Part shown: piece after piece, positions 57,323 to 64,000 of the stretch
Numbering within the stretch: position 1 is the stretch's first letter
Layout: every line of letters starts with the position of its first letter
DNA from: Salinarimonas sp051117315
GTDB taxonomy: Bacteria; Pseudomonadota; Alphaproteobacteria; Rhizobiales; Beijerinckiaceae
Reading direction: 5' to 3'
DNA: 64,000 nt
Assembly: GCA_051117315.1 (NCBI GenBank)
Contig: JBNPEA010000045.1
Span: 5,261-69,260, forward strand
Translations under genes and position numbers: made by a program
Notes under the pieces: generated by a model
Told to the model about the DNA's origin: nothing
What the model saw: the letters and a program-made list of their open reading frames with translations, nothing else
The model's database searches: none

Positions 57323-57891
57323 GATGGCTGCGGGCCTACGTCGCGGTCGTCGACCGCTGCAATTACGCGATCGGGCGGGTGGTGATGCTCGGCCTCTTCG
57401 GCCTGATGGGCATCCTGCTCTGGTCCTCGATCTCGAAGACCTTCTTCCTGCCGTCGCTGTGGACGCTGGAAATGGCCCAGTTCGTGATGGTCGGCTACTT
57501 CATCCTGGGCGGGCCCTACGCCATGCAGATGGGCTCGAACGTGCGCATGGACCTGATCTACGGTGCGCTCTCGCCCCGGCGCAAGGCGCTGATGGACGTG
57601 CTCACCGTGGGCTTCCTGATCTTCTACCTCGGCGTCCTGCTCTGGGGCGGGATCGAGAGCACGACCTATTCCTTCTCCTTCGGCGGCGAGCGCTCGTCCT
57701 CCGCCTGGCGCCCGTACCTGTGGCCGATCAAGGTGACGATCTGCATCGGCGTCACGCTGATGCTGCTGCAGGCCTCGAGCGAGCTGGCCAAGGACGTCCT
57801 GTTCCTCGCCACCGGCGAGCCCATCCGCCACGAGGACGACGCGCCGGGCGCCCAGGCGCTCGGGAAGAAGGAGCCCGGCGATGCCCTATGA
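57319..57891 (+). CDS. TRAP transporter small permease (DctQ-type)
   Basis: 190 aa from ATG at 57319, overlapping the previous stop. It has four hydrophobic helices (for example about 20-42, 50-70, 90-110 and 135-155). The family's second-helix motif is SLWTLEMAQFVMVGYFILGG, followed by YAMQMGSNVRMDLIYGALSP. It pairs with the large permease encoded next, overlapping by 11 bases. Tripartite ATP-independent transporters use the sodium or proton gradient. Confidence 0.92.
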   Translation: MRWLRAYVAVVDRCNYAIGRVVMLGLFGLMGILLWSSISKTFFLPSLWTLEMAQFVMVGYFILGGPYAMQMGSNVRMDLIYGALSPRRKALMDVLTVGFLIFYLGVLLWGGIESTTYSFSFGGERSSSAWRPYLWPIKVTICIGVTLMLLQASSELAKDVLFLATGEPIRHEDDAPGAQALGKKEPGDAL

Positions 57892-59209
57892 GCTGATCGC
57901 CATCCTGATGTTCTCGACGATGATGCTGATGCTCTTCACGGGGCAGCGGGTCTTCGCGGCGATCGGCTTCGTGGCGGTGATCGCGGCGATCCTGCTCTGG
58001 GGCGACCGCGGCGGCTATGATCTGGGCTTCTCCGCCATCATCAAGGTGATGCGCTGGTACCCGTTGCTGACGCTGCCGATGTTCATCTTCATGGGCTATG
58101 TCCTGTCGGAATCGAAGATCGCCGACGATCTCTACCGGATGTTCCACGTCTGGACCGGCGGCATGCCCGGCGGGCTGGCCATGGGCACGATCGGGCTGAT
58201 GGTGCTGATCTCGGCCATGAACGGGCTCTCGGTCGCCGGCATGGCCATCGGCGCGACGATCGCGCTGCCGGAGCTGCTCAAGCGCAACTACGACAAGCTG
58301 ATGGTGACGGGGGTGATCCAGGCGGGATCGTCCTTGGGGATCCTGGTCCCGCCCTCGGTCGTGCTCGTGCTCTACGCCATGATCGCCCGCCAGCCGGTGG
58401 GCCAGCTCTGGCTCGCGGGCGCGCTGCCCGGGCTGATGATGGCGGGGCTGTTCATCGTCTACATCGCCATCCGCTGCCGGCTGAACCCGAAGCTCGGCCC
58501 GACGCTCTCGCTCGAGGAGCGCGACGGGATCAGCCGGGCCGAGAAGCTGCGGCTCCTGCGCGCCGGCCTGCTGCCGCTCGGCATCTTCGCGATGATGATG
58601 GTGCCCTTCGTCAACGGCTGGACGAGCCTCGTCGAGAGCTCCGCGGTCGGCGCCATCGCCGCCCTCGTCGCCGCGATCCTGAAGCGACGCATGACCTGGG
58701 CCGTGCTCGAGACGAGCCTGCGCCAGACGCTGGGCATCACCTGCATGTTCATGTGGATCATCACCGCGGCGCTGGCCTTCGGGGCGGTGTTCGACGGGCT
58801 CGGTGCGGTGCGGGCGATCGACGATCTCTTCACCGACAGGCTCGGGCTGAACCCCTGGGTGATCCTCATCCTGATGCAGCTGAGCTTCCTGTTGATGGGC
58901 ACGTTCCTCGACGACACCGCGATGCTGGTCATCGTGGCGCCGCTCTACGTGCCGCTGGTGGGGGCGCTCGGCTTCGATCTCGTCTGGTACGGCGTGCTCT
59001 ACACGATCACCTGCCAGATCGCGTACATGACCCCGCCTTTCGGCTACAATCTCTTCCTGATGCGCGCGATGGCGCCGCCCGAGATCAAGCTCGGCGACAT
59101 CTACCGCTCCATCATCCCCTTCGTCTTCATCATGATCCTGGCGCTCGCGCTGGTGATGATCTTTCCGCAGATCGCGCTCTGGCTCCCCGCCCAGGTCTAC
59201 GGTCTGTGA
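57881..59209 (+). CDS. TRAP transporter large permease (DctM-type)
   Basis: 442 aa, with about 12 hydrophobic helices. It forms the transport channel. Recognisable parts are WYPLLTLPMFIFMGYVLSES, GTIGLMVLISAMNGLSVAGM, GVIQAGSSLGILVPPSVVLV and, near the end, AYMTPPFGYNLFLMRAMAP. It overlaps the small permease gene by 11 bases and is followed by the binding-protein gene after 60 bases. Confidence 0.94.
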   Translation: MPYELIAILMFSTMMLMLFTGQRVFAAIGFVAVIAAILLWGDRGGYDLGFSAIIKVMRWYPLLTLPMFIFMGYVLSESKIADDLYRMFHVWTGGMPGGLAMGTIGLMVLISAMNGLSVAGMAIGATIALPELLKRNYDKLMVTGVIQAGSSLGILVPPSVVLVLYAMIARQPVGQLWLAGALPGLMMAGLFIVYIAIRCRLNPKLGPTLSLEERDGISRAEKLRLLRAGLLPLGIFAMMMVPFVNGWTSLVESSAVGAIAALVAAILKRRMTWAVLETSLRQTLGITCMFMWIITAALAFGAVFDGLGAVRAIDDLFTDRLGLNPWVILILMQLSFLLMGTFLDDTAMLVIVAPLYVPLVGALGFDLVWYGVLYTITCQIAYMTPPFGYNLFLMRAMAPPEIKLGDIYRSIIPFVFIMILALALVMIFPQIALWLPAQVYGL

Positions 59210-59269
59210 TCGCAACGAGCAGAGCTGGGGAAACCGGCCCGCCATGTCGAACCAGAGGAGAAGCCGACC

Positions 59270-60304
59270 ATGACCACACGACGCAGATTCCTGACGGGCG
59301 CCGCCCTCGCCGCGCCCGCGACCCTCGCCGCTCCCGCGATCCTGCGGGCGCAGGAGACGATCCGCTGGCGCTTCCAGACCTATGCCGGCGCGGCGCTCGG
59401 CGAGCAGGTGACCAAGCCCATCATCGACTACATCAACGCCGCCTCGAACGGCGAGATGCAGATCGAGCTGTTCTACGCCGACCAGATCGTGCCCACGGGA
59501 GAGCTGTTCCAGGCGCTCCAGCGCGGCACCATCGACGGCGTGCATTCGGACGACGATTCGATGGCCTCGCCGACGCCGCTGCGCGTCTTCGGCGGCTACT
59601 TCCCCTTCGCCACGAAGCACATCCTCGACGTGCCGGTGCTGTTCAGCCAGTACGGCCTCGCCGAGATCTGGGACGAGGAATATGCCAAGGTCGGCGTGAA
59701 GTGGCTCTCCGCCGCCGGCCAGGACCCGTGCAACTTCAACACGACGAAGGAGATCACCTCGGTCGCCGACCTGCAGGGCCTGCGGCTCTACACCTTCCCC
59801 ACCGCGGGGCGGTTCCTCAGCCGCTTCGGCGTCGTGCCGGTCAACATCCCCTACGAGGACGCCGAGGTCGCGGTGCAGACCGGCGAGCTCGACGGGATGG
59901 CCTGGTCGGGCATCACCGAGGACTACACCGTCGGGTGGGCGGACGTGACCGACTACTTCCTGACGAACAACATCTCGGGGGCATGGATCGGCTCCTTCTT
60001 CGTCAACCAGGAGCGCTGGGCCGAGCTGCCCGACCACCTCAAGCAGCTGGTCATGGCGGGCATCGAGGCGGGCCACACCTACCGGAACCAGTGGTACTGG
60101 GGCGGCGAGGCACGGCTGCGGGCGACCGGCGACAAGCTGGCCCTGCGCACCGTCCCGGCCGAGGAGTGGGCCGAGGTGGAGAACGCCGCCAAGGAGTTCT
60201 GGAACGAGATCGCCGAGGAGGGCGAGACGCACGCCAAGATCGTCTCGATCTTCCGCGAGTACAATGAGGTCATCAACCAGGCCGGCCCGCCCTACACGTT
60301 CTGA
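59270..60304 (+). CDS. TRAP transporter substrate-binding protein (DctP-type)
   Basis: 344 aa from ATG at 59270. The N-terminus TTRRRFLTGAALAAPATLAA is a Tat signal, so it is exported folded to the periplasm. The DctP fold is seen in FYADQIVPTGELFQALQRGT, ADLQGLRLYTFPTAGRFLSR and EVAVQTGELDGMAWSG. In most members an Arg in the GLKIR-like strand binds the ligand's carboxylate; here that position is Tyr174 (LRLYTF). This suggests a ligand without that carboxylate, for example an amine or amino alcohol. This reading is an inference from one alignment made by eye. Confidence 0.92.
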   Translation: MTTRRRFLTGAALAAPATLAAPAILRAQETIRWRFQTYAGAALGEQVTKPIIDYINAASNGEMQIELFYADQIVPTGELFQALQRGTIDGVHSDDDSMASPTPLRVFGGYFPFATKHILDVPVLFSQYGLAEIWDEEYAKVGVKWLSAAGQDPCNFNTTKEITSVADLQGLRLYTFPTAGRFLSRFGVVPVNIPYEDAEVAVQTGELDGMAWSGITEDYTVGWADVTDYFLTNNISGAWIGSFFVNQERWAELPDHLKQLVMAGIEAGHTYRNQWYWGGEARLRATGDKLALRTVPAEEWAEVENAAKEFWNEIAEEGETHAKIVSIFREYNEVINQAGPPYTF

Positions 60305-60327
60305 TCCGGACCGCCCGACGAGACCGA

Positions 60328-60353
60328 GGGGCGGCCCCCGCGCGGGCCGCCCC
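60328..60353 (+). terminator. Hairpin between the TRAP binding-protein and GS genes
   Basis: GGGGCGGCCC and GGGCCGCCCC form a perfect 10-bp stem around CCGCGC, 24 bases after the DctP stop and 24 before the next ATG. It has no T-run. It may protect the 3' end of the binding-protein message or partly attenuate the enzymes downstream. Confidence 0.6.
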
Positions 60354-60376
60354 TCCATCCGACAACGGAGCCTGCC

Positions 60377-61741
60377 ATGCCCGGAAACCTGACGCTCGAG
60401 ACCCTCACCGAGAAGGCCGCCTCCGGCGAGATCGACACCGTGCTCGTCGCCATGGTGGACATGCAGGGCCGGCTGATGGGCAAGCGCTACCACGTGGCGA
60501 ACTTCCTCGAGCACGGCCACCGCGAGACCCATTGCTGCAACTACCTGCTCGCCACCGACCTGGTGATGTCCACGCCCGACGGCTATGCCGCCACGAGCTG
60601 GGCCAAGGGCTACGGCGACTACGTCATGCGCCCGGACCCCGCGACGCTGCGCCTGCTGCCCTGGCTCCCGGGCACGGCGCTGGTGCTCTGCGACGTGCTC
60701 GACCACCACACCCACGCGCCGGTCCCCCACTCCCCCCGCGAGATGCTGCGCCGGCAGGCGGCCCGGCTCGAGGCCATGGGGCTCGAGGCGCTGATGGCGA
60801 CCGAGCTCGAGTTCTTCCTGTTCGAGGGCGACTACCGCAGCCTGCAGAAGCGCGGCTATCGCGACCTCGTGCCGCTCAACGGCCACAACGAGGACTACAA
60901 CCTGTTCCAGACCACCAAGGAAGAGGCCGTCATGCGCCCGCTGCGCAACCACCTGGTGGGCGCGGGCGTGCCGGTGGAGAATTCCAAGGGCGAGGCCGAG
61001 ACCGGCCAGCAGGAGCTCAACATCCGCTACTCCCCGGCACTCGACTGCGCCGACTACCACACGATCGCCAAGCATGCGGCGAAGGAGATCGCCTGGATGA
61101 ACGGCTGCTCGGCGACCTTCCTGCCCAAGTGGGCGGCGAACAAGGTCGGCTCGTCGAGCCACGTGCACCTGTCGGTCTGGAAGGACGGCGAGCCGGCCTT
61201 CCATGACGCCAAGGCCGAGCACGGCATGTCGGCGCTGATGCGCAGCTTCACCGCCGGGCTCCTGGCCTACGCGCCCGACTACACCGTCTTCCTCGCGCCC
61301 TACGTGAACAGCTACAAGCGCTTCGCGGCCGGCACCTTCGCACCGACCAAGGCCGTGTGGTCCGTCGACAACCGCACCGCGGGCTTCCGGCTGTGCGGGG
61401 AGGGGACCCGGGGCGTGCGCATGGAGTGCCGCATCGGCGGCTCCGACATGAACCCCTACCTCGCCCAGGCGGCGATGATCGCGGCCGGCATCAAGGGCAT
61501 GGAGGAGGGCCTGACGCTCGCCGCGCCCTACCAGGGCGACGCCTACGCCAGCGGTGACGTCGAAGAGATCCCGCGCTCGCTGCGTGCCGCGATCGAGACG
61601 CTGCGCGGCTCGGCCATGCTGCGGGACGCCATGGGCGATGCGGTCGTCGATCACTATGTGCGCTGCGCGGAATGGGAACAGGAAGAGTTCGACCGCGCGG
61701 TGACCGACTGGGAAATCGAGCGGGGCTTCGAAAGAGCGTGA
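60377..61741 (+). CDS. Glutamine synthetase-family ligase (PuuA-like gamma-glutamylamide synthetase)
   Basis: 454 aa from ATG at 60377, with GGAG upstream. The catalytic residues are conserved: MATELEFFLFEG, NSKGEAETGQQELNIRY, SSSHVHLSVWKDG and NRTAGFRLCGEGTRGVR with CRIGGSDMNPYL. The shorter length and divergent N-terminus place it with GS-like enzymes that join glutamate to amines (PuuA, IpuC and GlnA4-type), rather than with true GlnA. It is followed at once by aldehyde and alcohol dehydrogenase genes, so gamma-glutamylation of an imported amine is likely. There is no adenylylation Tyr motif that I could recognise. Confidence 0.92.
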   Translation: MPGNLTLETLTEKAASGEIDTVLVAMVDMQGRLMGKRYHVANFLEHGHRETHCCNYLLATDLVMSTPDGYAATSWAKGYGDYVMRPDPATLRLLPWLPGTALVLCDVLDHHTHAPVPHSPREMLRRQAARLEAMGLEALMATELEFFLFEGDYRSLQKRGYRDLVPLNGHNEDYNLFQTTKEEAVMRPLRNHLVGAGVPVENSKGEAETGQQELNIRYSPALDCADYHTIAKHAAKEIAWMNGCSATFLPKWAANKVGSSSHVHLSVWKDGEPAFHDAKAEHGMSALMRSFTAGLLAYAPDYTVFLAPYVNSYKRFAAGTFAPTKAVWSVDNRTAGFRLCGEGTRGVRMECRIGGSDMNPYLAQAAMIAAGIKGMEEGLTLAAPYQGDAYASGDVEEIPRSLRAAIETLRGSAMLRDAMGDAVVDHYVRCAEWEQEEFDRAVTDWEIERGFERA

Positions 61742-61746
61742 GTGTG

Positions 61747-63126
61747 ATGAAGACGCTGCAATGCATCTCCCCGATCGACGGATCGGTGTTCGCCGAGCGG
61801 CCGGTCCTGACTGCGGAGGAAGCCCGCGCCGCCGCCGCGCGCGCCCGGACCGCCCAGCCCGCCTGGGCCGCGCGCTCGATCCGCGAGCGCGCCGACCTCG
61901 TGCGCGCGGGCATCGCCGCGGTGGGCGCGATGAACGACGAGATCGTCCCCGAGCTCGCCCGGATGATGGGCCGCCCGGTGCGCTACGGCGGCGAGTTCCG
62001 CGGCTTCGAGGAGCGCGGCAGCCACATGGCGGCGATCGCCGAGGAGGCGCTCGCCGACATCGCCGTGAGCGACGACGCGCAGTTTCGCCGCACCATCCGC
62101 CGGCTGCCCTGGGGCGTCGTCTTCGTGGTGGCGCCCTGGAACTACCCCTGGATGACGGCGATCAACACCGTCGCCCCCGCGCTGATCGCCGGCAACACGG
62201 TGCTGCTCAAGCACGCGACCCAGACGCTGCTCGTCGGCGAGCGCATGGCCAGGGCGTTCCATGCGGCCGGCGTACCGGAGGACGTGTTCCAGAACGTCTT
62301 CCTCGACCACGACACCACGAGCGGGCTCATCGCGCAGCGCGCGGTCGACTTCGTGAACTTCACGGGCTCGGTCCCCGGCGGGCAGGCGATGGAGCGCGCG
62401 GCGGCGGGCACCTTCGTGCCGGTTGCGACCGAGCTCGGCGGCAAGGACCCCGGCTACGTCATGGACGACGCCGACCTCGACGCCGCCGTGGATGGGCTGA
62501 TGGACGGCGCGATGTTCAATTCCGGGCAGTGCTGCTGCGGGATCGAGCGCATCTACGTCCACGCGCGCCTCTACGACGCCTTCGTCGAGAAGGCGGTGGC
62601 GTGGGCGCGTGCGCAGCGGCTCGGCGACCCCCTCGATCCGCAGACGACGCTCGGCCCCATGGCGCACGTGCGCTTCGCGCGGCTCGTGCGCGAGCAGATC
62701 GACGCCGCCGTCGCCGCCGGCGCCACCGCGCATCTCGCGAGGGACCCCGCCGACGATGGCGGCGCCTACCTGACCCCGCAGGTGCTCACGGGCGTCACCC
62801 ACGACATGGCCGTGATGCGCGAGGAGAGCTTCGGCCCCGTCGTCGGCATCATGCCGGTGGCCGACGACGAGGAGGCGATCGCGCTGATGAACGACAGCCG
62901 CTTCGGCCTCACCGCGAGCCTGTGGACCGCGGACCCCGACCGCGCGGCGCGCGTCGGCGACCGGGTCGAGACCGGCACGATCTTCATGAACCGCGCCGAC
63001 TACCTCGACCCGGCCCTGTGCTGGACCGGCTGCAAGGACACCGGCCGCGGCGCCGGGCTCTCGGTGCTCGGCTATCATGCGCTCACCCGCCCGAAGTCCT
63101 ACCATCTCAAGAAGGTTCGCTCATGA
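61747..63126 (+). CDS. NAD(P)-dependent aldehyde dehydrogenase
   Basis: 459 aa from ATG at 61747; the GS gene stops 5 bases earlier. The nucleotide site is WGVVFVVAPWNYPWMTAINT, the general base Glu is in VATELGGKDPGYVM, and the nucleophile Cys is in FNSGQCCCGIERIYVH. The motif MREESFGPVVGIMPV is also standard. It would oxidise the aldehyde made by the iron alcohol dehydrogenase encoded next. The 4-base overlap with that gene supports a shared pathway. Confidence 0.95.
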   Translation: MKTLQCISPIDGSVFAERPVLTAEEARAAAARARTAQPAWAARSIRERADLVRAGIAAVGAMNDEIVPELARMMGRPVRYGGEFRGFEERGSHMAAIAEEALADIAVSDDAQFRRTIRRLPWGVVFVVAPWNYPWMTAINTVAPALIAGNTVLLKHATQTLLVGERMARAFHAAGVPEDVFQNVFLDHDTTSGLIAQRAVDFVNFTGSVPGGQAMERAAAGTFVPVATELGGKDPGYVMDDADLDAAVDGLMDGAMFNSGQCCCGIERIYVHARLYDAFVEKAVAWARAQRLGDPLDPQTTLGPMAHVRFARLVREQIDAAVAAGATAHLARDPADDGGAYLTPQVLTGVTHDMAVMREESFGPVVGIMPVADDEEAIALMNDSRFGLTASLWTADPDRAARVGDRVETGTIFMNRADYLDPALCWTGCKDTGRGAGLSVLGYHALTRPKSYHLKKVRS

Positions 63127-64000
63127 GCCCGCACGACGGTCCCCGCGCCACCTGGTCCTATCCCACTGCGATCCGCTTCGGCGCCGGCCGGATCCGGGAG
63201 CTGCCGGAGGCCTGCCGGGCGGCGGGCATCGCGCGCCCGCTCCTCGTCACCGATCGCGGGCTGGCGCGCATGGAGATCACCACCCGCGCCCTCGACCTGC
63301 TCGAGGAGGCCGGCCTCGGCCGTGCGCTCTTCGCCGAGGTCGATCCGAACCCCAACGAGATCAACCTCGAGGCCGGGCTCGAGGCCTACCGCGCCGGCGG
63401 GCACGACGGCGTGGTGGCCTTCGGCGGCGGCTCGGGGCTCGACCTCGCCAAGATGGTGGCCTTCATGTCGGGCCAGACGCGGCCGATCTGGGACTTCGAG
63501 GACATCGGCGACTGGTGGACCCGCGCCGACGCGAGCGGCATCGCGCCGATCGTCGCCGTGCCGACGACGGCGGGCACCGGCTCGGAAGTGGGCCGCGCGA
63601 GCGTGATCACCAATTCGCGTACGCACGTGAAGAAGATCATCTTCCACCCGAAGGTCCTGCCCGCGGTCGTGATCGCCGACCCGGAGCTGACGGTCGGCAT
63701 GCCCAAGGCGATCACCGCCGGCACCGGCCTCGACGCCTTCGCGCATTGCGTCGAGGCGTTCTCCAGCCCGCACTACCACCCGATGAGCCACGGCATCGCG
63801 CTCGAGGGCATGCGGCTCGTGATCGAGAACCTGCCGCGGGCGTACGACACCCCCGGCGACATCGAGGCGCGCGCCAACATGATGGCGGCGGCGGCCATGG
63901 GCGCCGTCGCCTTCCAGAAGGGGCGCGGCGCCATCCACGCCATGAGCCACCCGGTCGGCGCGCGCTTCGGCACCCACCACGGCACGCACAACGCCGTGTG
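63123..64000 (+). CDS. Iron-containing alcohol dehydrogenase, N-terminal part (runs off the window)
   Basis: 292 codons visible from ATG at 63123, overlapping the previous stop by 4 bases. The nucleotide-binding motif is VVAFGGGSGLDLAKMVAFMS, followed by AVPTTAGTGSEVGRASVITN. The iron ligands appear as Asp and His in GTGLDAFAHCVEAFSS and two His in GAIHAMSHPVGARFG. The C-terminus lies beyond the window. In this operon it would oxidise an alcohol group, probably on the gamma-glutamylated substrate, and the ALDH would continue to the acid. Confidence 0.95.
   Translation, partial: MSPHDGPRATWSYPTAIRFGAGRIRELPEACRAAGIARPLLVTDRGLARMEITTRALDLLEEAGLGRALFAEVDPNPNEINLEAGLEAYRAGGHDGVVAFGGGSGLDLAKMVAFMSGQTRPIWDFEDIGDWWTRADASGIAPIVAVPTTAGTGSEVGRASVITNSRTHVKKIIFHPKVLPAVVIADPELTVGMPKAITAGTGLDAFAHCVEAFSSPHYHPMSHGIALEGMRLVIENLPRAYDTPGDIEARANMMAAAAMGAVAFQKGRGAIHAMSHPVGARFGTHHGTHNAV

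Noticed and set aside
57752..61654. An open frame of 1300 codons on the minus strand opposite the TRAP and GS genes
   Set aside because: It is antisense to well-recognised genes, its protein is repetitive in His/Arg/Gly/Asp with no domain, and such frames are expected at this GC content.

Overview
The window is chromosomal DNA from a very GC-rich alphaproteobacterium, most likely of the order Hyphomicrobiales (Methylobacteriaceae/Salinarimonadaceae-like). The indicators are gene order and content: an F1 operon atpHAGDC without the F0 genes, fliF-fliH-fliN-flbD with the FlbD regulator, parvulin next to secA, pepA-holC, MmcB and DUF2865 proteins, a split glcDEF, and TRAP transport. This assignment is inference; there is no rRNA or species marker. 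I see no phage, IS element or CRISPR array. Coding density is high: no gene-free stretch exceeds about 230 bases. Most very long antisense frames are by-products of the high GC content.

Layout. 1-0.74 kb: the start of a Tad-pilus (TadE/G-like) gene running off the left edge, plus a leftover C-terminal piece of a second TadG-like gene. 0.76-5.1 kb: uracil-DNA glycosylase, mmcB, a GGDEF-EAL protein and leuB. 5.2-5.9 kb: a BrnT-type toxin with an overlapping HTH antitoxin. 6.0-12.2 kb: an SDR, a photolyase/cryptochrome-like protein whose domains appear swapped in order, an Old Yellow Enzyme/hydrolase pair and its divergent LysR. 12.3-19.5 kb: ZIP transporter, pepA-holC, TauE, ruvC-ruvA (no ruvB), a DsbA-like protein and murJ. 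19.5-25.7 kb: SDR, LysR and the divergent glycolate oxidase operon glcD-glcE-glcF, with a paired palindromic repeat between glcE and glcF.

25.9-33.2 kb: DUF2865 and DUF6916 proteins, an MsbA-like ABC exporter, and the flagellar fliF-fliH-fliN-flbD operon ending in a strong hairpin. 33.4-42.2 kb: an EamA transporter, a RecD/Dda-like helicase, a tyrosine-phosphatase-like protein, a parvulin divergent from secA, a 2-hydroxyacid dehydrogenase and an OmpA-DUF4892 protein. 42.3-47.4 kb: the F1-ATPase operon with a clear intrinsic terminator. 47.6-52.0 kb: a small hypothetical, ribA divergent from a RibD-type reductase, cytochrome b561, msrA and a small membrane protein. 52.2 kb: tRNA-Ser(GGA) with a visible promoter. 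52.5-55.4 kb: two envelope-associated alpha/beta hydrolases and a CPBP protease.

55.4 kb to the right edge is one coherent catabolic island. An RpiR regulator with a near-perfect inverted-repeat operator faces an operon of N-formylglutamate amidohydrolase-like enzyme, TRAP transporter (small permease, large permease, binding protein), PuuA-like glutamine synthetase, aldehyde dehydrogenase and iron alcohol dehydrogenase. My reading is import of an amino alcohol or similar amine, gamma-glutamylation, oxidation of the alcohol to the aldehyde and then the acid, and amide cleavage. A binding protein lacking the usual carboxylate-binding Arg fits this. The substrate is not known from sequence.
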